Source of the DNA: G963665595 sp963665595
GTDB taxonomy: Bacteria > Actinomycetota > Coriobacteriia > Coriobacteriales > CADBOM01
NCBI GenBank assembly: GCA_963665595.2
Contig: CAXXJK010000005.1
Location: forward strand, 372,001-436,000
Length of the DNA stretch: 64,000 nt
Reading direction: 5' to 3'
Within the stretch, counting starts at the first letter, position 1, and each line of letters begins with the position of its first letter. A model generated the notes under the pieces. The model was not told the DNA's origin. It made no database searches and saw nothing but the letters and a program-made list of their open reading frames with translations. Shown piece after piece: positions 60,088 to 64,000 of this stretch. Position numbers and translations under genes: made by a program.

Positions 60088-60783
60088 TTAGTCAGAAATG
60101 TATCTAGCTCTTACTTTGTCAGGCAAGTATTTTGCCAAACACTCTACAAGCAAATATACTTTTGTTGCAGGAGCGCTGTTTGTATCCGTTAAACTACAGC
60201 ATTCCGTTAGTCTTTTTTTTGCAAATTTTATTGCACTTTTTGGGTCTCCATAATATGTAAAGATATCGAAATTGTCATCAGCTCCTTTAGTATATCTTTT
60301 TAATTTAAGTTTGCTAAACTCAGCGTTTAGATATTCTATGTAGTAGCTTCTATCATTATTTGATGTGTAATATGAGAAATGAAGGACAAACCAATACTCA
60401 AAGCATTGATTTGACCAAGCAACATTGTAGGTTATTTCGGCGGTCCTAGCTTCTTTGTTTAAGGATTCCGCCTTTTGAGAAACAGCGTTGAAGTCTTCTG
60501 ATGGGAAATCATCTTTATCATACACACACCAGATTTGTGCATTGGTGATTTTTTTGGATTTAACGACTTCAATTGCATGTTCTATTATAGCAGTGGTGTT
60601 TTGTCCTTCACCATATATTTCAATATAAATTGCATTTTTGTAAATTGGGTTGCTGGCTATATGTTTTTGAAATTTATAAAAATAATTAGGTTCAGTTTTA
60701 GTACCTTCGCAGAATATGTAATATTTTTCCACTGGTTCATAGGCTTCTCCGGAGCGAGGCTTTGGCCCGTGCTCCTTTCTCAT
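60088..60783 (-). CDS. RloB-family protein, defence pair subunit (AbiLii-like)
   Basis: 231 aa. RloB hallmarks are present: YIFCEGTKTEPNYF near residues 22-35, GEGQNTTAIIEHA (58-70), WCVYDKDDFP (about 85-94) and VAWSNQCFEYWFVLHF (about 120-135). The acidic EGxKTE and DKDD residues suggest a TOPRIM-like nuclease fold. Its start overlaps the AAA gene by ATGA, so the two are made together. AAA ATPase + RloB pairs are known as abortive-infection (AbiL-type) systems; the nuclease-like subunit would be the effector. Confidence 0.82.
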   Translation of the reverse strand: MRKEHGPKPRSGEAYEPVEKYYIFCEGTKTEPNYFYKFQKHIASNPIYKNAIYIEIYGEGQNTTAIIEHAIEVVKSKKITNAQIWCVYDKDDFPSEDFNAVSQKAESLNKEARTAEITYNVAWSNQCFEYWFVLHFSYYTSNNDRSYYIEYLNAEFSKLKLKRYTKGADDNFDIFTYYGDPKSAIKFAKKRLTECCSLTDTNSAPATKVYLLVECLAKYLPDKVRARYISD

Positions 60784-62012
60784 CTCAGCTCATCCCAATC
60801 AATTAGTCTCTTAAAATATGGATCGGCACCGTAACGCCCAGCTAAATAGTTTTTATCAAATCTCTCATCCTTTCGGATCAGCTTGCCACTTTCGGTTTTG
60901 AAATTAACCAGTGAATAAAGTTTTGTTCCGCCAGTGTCGTCTTTTGCTGTGAACCATATTTCGTCACGTCTAAAATTATCTCCATTCATTGTTGAAAGAT
61001 CATGAGAGGTAAAGATTAGCTGTGATTTTCTTACGTTAATTTTTGGGTCATTAAATAAATCGATAATATATTGCAAGAGTAGGGGGTGAAGCTTTGCATC
61101 CAATTCATCGATAGCAAGCACGGCGCCTTCTTTGAGGGCGACGACTATATATGGTAAAAGCCCGAATATTTTCTTTGTACCGCTAGACTCTTCCTGAAGG
61201 TTCAATTCATATTTTCTTTTATCGACTGTGTGCTGGGTAAATACACGCACCTCATCGTCATCTAATATTTCTGTTCTATAGTCCGAAACGCCAGTGTCCA
61301 TTTTAGCTAATAGTTTCACTATCGATTTTTTAAGTTCAGCATCTTTCTCCACGATCCCAATTTTATACTCTCTTTTAGGATCTCCATAGTTAATAACTCT
61401 CAGATTCCTCCCAAGCCAATTCAATATATCCTTTATAATACGATTTCTGTTATGAGTCATACCAAAAAAGGAAAGTAGGGTCATGGTATCAGAAATACCT
61501 TCATAATTATAATTTTTTAATGATCCTTTTAACACAATCTCTTTTTCATTACGAGTGAAGACGGTAGAGTATCTCGCCCCCTTTAACAGCTTTTTCGATA
61601 AGGCTTCATATAAAACTTTGCCTTTGAACAAGGCAAGTTGATATTGATATTCATACAGCGCCGTTCGAAAAATTATCTCAAATTCGGTAGGATTTTTGCT
61701 GTTTTGAGAAAACTTAAATGGTTTTATCTCTACGTCATGACAATCACGAGCGCATTCTTCATGGTCGGGCGAAATTGAGCATATGGGACGCATTATTTTT
61801 TGTTCTAAGCAGAACAAAGCATGAATGAATGTTGATTTTCCAGATCCATTTGGGCCATAAACAACAGCTAGTGGTAAAAACTTTCCCCCGTCGACATCCG
61901 TTAGCAGCGTTTCTTCATTTTCCGTAATATTTGCTGCTTGCATATCTAGTGTTTGCTCATCTCGTATGCAACGGAAGTTTTTTACTGTAAATTGGCAAAG
62001 CATGTCTGTCAC
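60780..62012 (-). CDS. AAA15/21-type ATPase, defence pair subunit (AbiLi-like)
   Basis: 410 aa. SMC/RecF-like ATPase: the N-terminal FTVKNFRCIRDEQTLDM strand, Walker A YGPNGSGKST (52-61), a central coiled and variable region, signature-like LQEESSGTKKIFGLLPYIV, Walker B AVLAIDELDAKLHP and the His switch IFTSHDLSTM. Upstream partner of the RloB gene. It would act as the phage sensor or licensing ATPase of the pair. AT-richer than the neighbouring metabolic genes, consistent with horizontal gain. Confidence 0.82.
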   Translation of the reverse strand: MTDMLCQFTVKNFRCIRDEQTLDMQAANITENEETLLTDVDGGKFLPLAVVYGPNGSGKSTFIHALFCLEQKIMRPICSISPDHEECARDCHDVEIKPFKFSQNSKNPTEFEIIFRTALYEYQYQLALFKGKVLYEALSKKLLKGARYSTVFTRNEKEIVLKGSLKNYNYEGISDTMTLLSFFGMTHNRNRIIKDILNWLGRNLRVINYGDPKREYKIGIVEKDAELKKSIVKLLAKMDTGVSDYRTEILDDDEVRVFTQHTVDKRKYELNLQEESSGTKKIFGLLPYIVVALKEGAVLAIDELDAKLHPLLLQYIIDLFNDPKINVRKSQLIFTSHDLSTMNGDNFRRDEIWFTAKDDTGGTKLYSLVNFKTESGKLIRKDERFDKNYLAGRYGADPYFKRLIDWDELR

Positions 62013-62438
62013 ACTTTCAGATTGCTAGATATCAGTTTTTTACTTAAAATCTGAGATTTTGTCTCATAACAACGTATATTAAAGCTACTCTTTTTGCAAG
62101 AGAGAAAGGGCAGTAATTTGTATGTTTGGCTAAACAGGAACAGAAATATTTTTCTGGTTCATTGAAATCGTAACCTGGACACTGCAAAAGCAAACTGGAC
62201 AGTTGCACCAAATGTGAAGTTCTGCAGGAAGAGATACCTTTAAGGTGTCCAGATTGCTTGCAAACCGGTGACTGAAGGATAGTATTTACCTGATAACGCA
62301 AGTATTATCTGGATGAAGTCTCAACTGCGAGCATGCTTGCGCTAACGTCTGAGAAGGTTTTGCAATAGTAACCTGGACGCTTAACATGTAGCTATATCGC
62401 CCTTCTCGGCAGCCCTTCAATTGTCTAAAATGTAGTTG
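62013..62438. other. Intergenic region between defence pair and IS30, with repeat motifs
   Basis: 426 bases. The motif GTAACCTGGAC occurs at 62170-62180 and 62368-62378 in the same orientation, and a variant GTTAACCTGAAC occurs beyond the transposase at 63714-63725. These may be IS-end sequences, including a solitary remnant. An open frame at 62044-62301 (minus) spans the repeats and is not supported as a gene. Confidence 0.45.
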
Positions 62439-63581
62439 TCATGCTTCGAGCAGCCGAGGGTTCATGATCACATCGTCAGGCGGTATGGCCCGAACTCCCA
62501 AACTCTCAAGCAGACTTTTTGGTAAGGTCAGGGAGGCGAGCGCCATTGGCGCCGCCTTCTGGCCTGCTCTCACATATGAGTTGACGTGACTGGATGCCTC
62601 GCTGACATCAGAAAATGTCAGACCATCGAAGTCGGTTCCTTTTGGAAGTATCTTTCTCAGTTCAACATGATTCTTTTCAGCGGCACCCTTTTGACCAGGA
62701 TTGACTGGATCGCAGTAAAAGACACTGGTGCGTCTTGAGCCATTTAGTCCCGTCTCGATCTTGGAAAAATCTAAGAACTCACTGCCACGGTCAGTGAGTA
62801 TCACCGGGAAGATGTCGGTAAAGGTACCTTCGCAGTAAGTCTCCAGTGCGTCGAGGGCAGCCTTTACCTGCACCTGATCTTTTGACTTAAGCAGAATATG
62901 GAGCTGGAAGAACAAACGCACAAAATGTAGCGTGAGAATGCACTGAGAATTACGGCGTAACCCTTCTACGGTGTCCATCTGTACAGTAAGCACCTTAAGA
63001 TCATCAGGTAGCGCACACCAATCAGAGTATGTGCGTCCCTCAAGATTCATCTTCGGTTCTCCGTGAGCGCGTTTCTTACGTGGTGCGTATCTGACCTTTT
63101 TGGGCAGATCAATGTTGGCAAGGCCCATTACGCCCTTGTCCATGTAGTTGTAAAACGTCCGTTCACATATCAAAAACTCCTCTGAGTGGGTAGCCCAGAT
63201 GGCCTGTAAACTCTGACCCTAAGAGAGCCGTTTTTTGACATGATCTACCATCATACGCAGTTCATAGGGTTTGCAGCTTATACCAACGTGGGCAAGGCTC
63301 AATCTCTCGTCATGAGCACTTTGTGCTTTTGAGGCTACATACCGAGCTTTCTCATAGGTACAAAAGCCTCGCTTGGAGCATTGCGTGCATACAAAGGGTG
63401 CTCGTTCGCGTCTTTCACAAGTATAGAAATCGAATTCCTTGCAGAAGTCATAACTTGAGACTGTAGTCGGTGACACCCCAAGCTTTCTTGCAATCTCTCT
63501 GAATGACTTGCCATCCTTTAACATCTCTTCGATCTCGCACCTGTCATCAAAGACGAGGTGTCCTCCTTTCCTTTGTGGCAT
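62439..63581 (-). mobile_element. IS30-family transposase gene interrupted by an in-frame TAG
   Basis: The 5' part (63581-63219) encodes a helix-turn-helix N-terminus (DDRCEIEEMLKDGKSFREIARKLGVSPTTVS) and a Cys-containing zinc-like region (FVCTQCSKRGFC). It ends at TAG 63219-63221 after KKRLS. The same frame continues directly as GQSLQAIWATH and then the catalytic part: MDTVEG, LTDRGSEF and AAEKNHVELRKILPKGTDFD, the DDE triad region of IS30 transposases. A single base change at the TAG would restore one protein of about 380 aa, so this copy is probably inactive unless the stop is read through. Confidence 0.78.
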
Positions 63582-63828
63582 GATCTACTCCTTCCCGGGC
63601 TGCGAGAAGAGGGCTGCAATGCTACTGAATCAAGAGGAGAAAAGCAAACGCGATCATACCTAGGCAAACAACCTGTGATATATAGCGATATCTATGTCTA
63701 CTCAGATTGCAAGGTTAACCTGAACAGGCGTCCAGAAAACAAATTCAATTAACGGAAATATTTTTCTGTTGTAACGTGTAGTGTAAGGATCATTGATATT
63801 GTTTAAAAAGTTATTAAGTGGGTACTTT
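63582..63828. other. IS flank, no gene recognised
   Basis: About 250 bases after the transposase start. It holds the variant motif TTGCAAGGTTAACCTGAAC near 63707-63725, which resembles TTGCAATAGTAACCTGGAC at about 62360-62378 on the other side in direct orientation. No coding sequence is supported. Confidence 0.4.
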
Positions 63829-64000
63829 TTATTCTATAAATTCAGCATTAACCCAACCTTGTTCAATGTGAATCCAACCGTCCTTTTCCTCGAGAACTTC
63901 GAATTCAACTCCATCTTCCAGTATCTCGACCGCGTTATTTGCGATCTCTGGGGTGCTTCTCACGGTTAGCCATAATCCTCCGCTTGCTACTTTGACGGTC
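63829..64000 (-). CDS. SH3-like domain C-terminus, partial at window edge
   Basis: Fifty-six codons plus stop run in from beyond the window: TVKVASGGLWLTVRSTPEIANN, then VEILEDGVEFEVLEEKDGWI and EQGWVNAEFIE. The LTVRSTP and GWV features fit a bacterial SH3 domain, commonly found at the C-terminus of cell-wall amidases and phage endolysins. The upstream domains lie outside the window. Confidence 0.6.
   Translation of the reverse strand, partial: TVKVASGGLWLTVRSTPEIANNAVEILEDGVEFEVLEEKDGWIHIEQGWVNAEFIE

Noticed and set aside
62044..62301. 85-aa minus-strand open frame between the AAA gene and the IS
   Set aside because: It spans the GTAACCTGGAC repeats, has no domain and no ribosome-binding site; probably a chance frame.

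Overview
The window reads as a chromosomal segment of a strictly anaerobic, respiration-oriented actinobacterium of the class Coriobacteriia, most likely an Eggerthellaceae relative of Eggerthella, Gordonibacter or Slackia. This is inferred from gene content: many DMSO-reductase-family molybdenum/tungsten oxidoreductases each paired with a small 4Fe-4S protein, several LuxR regulators whose N-terminal half is a polytopic membrane domain, SLC13, SSS and MFS carriers, and a tungsten-type aldehyde oxidoreductase. By eye the base composition is near or slightly below 50% GC, low for that family, so the genus is left open.

Layout. 1-6.3 kb holds housekeeping and accessory genes: a CDF metal exporter, a GNAT, an SDR, an SPFH protein with a ribbon-helix-helix protein and a CorA channel, and the GGGtGRT protein with its NifU-like scaffold (frameshifted). 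6.7-9.9 kb holds a transhydroxylase/catechol-dehydroxylase-like molybdoenzyme (F) broken by 17 single-base shifts, all in the same direction, followed by its FeS partner, a zinc-ribbon mini-protein and a 51-aa protein. 10-14.8 kb holds a LysR regulator, a DHA2-type MFS exporter and an ABC half-exporter. 15-32 kb is an expanded array of three closely related molybdoenzyme + FeS modules (A, B, C). Their FeS subunits are identical and long stretches of the catalytic genes are nearly identical, while defined inner segments diverge. Between the modules lie two LysR regulators, an anion permease, zinc-ribbon mini-proteins, a SlyD-like isomerase and an MFS carrier. 32-37.5 kb holds an aldehyde ferredoxin oxidoreductase-like operon that also encodes a GNAT and a protein I read as two fused aspartate-decarboxylase (PanD)-like barrels, then a polyferredoxin. 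38-49 kb holds twin membrane-LuxR regulators, each followed by a similar promoter region. One promoter drives an MFS gene; the other drives a fourth molybdoenzyme module (D) with MFS and SSS carriers and another zinc-ribbon mini-protein. 49-58.9 kb, on the minus strand, holds an exported (Tat) molybdoenzyme operon (E) with FeS and membrane subunits, a TorD chaperone and NapG/NapH-like proteins, flanked by LuxR genes. 59-64 kb is a likely integrated or decayed mobile segment: a tRNA-Gly 3' fragment, an AbiL-like AAA/RloB defence pair, an IS30 transposase with an in-frame amber codon, and SH3-domain remnants.

How the genes may work together (inference): each A-D module would reduce or rearrange an aromatic substrate in the cytoplasm, with electrons delivered by the 110-112 aa FeS partner. 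MFS/SSS/SLC13 carriers would bring substrate in, and LysR or membrane-LuxR sensors would switch on individual modules. A shared upstream element precedes modules A, B, C, the aldehyde oxidoreductase operon and one zinc-ribbon mini-gene, which suggests one regulon. The E operon would do comparable chemistry outside the membrane using quinol.

The observations I rate highest are the tandem PanD-like protein next to a GNAT in a tungstoenzyme operon, the recurring MCFRP zinc-ribbon mini-proteins beside molybdoenzyme operons, and the mosaic, gene-converted A/B/C catalytic genes.
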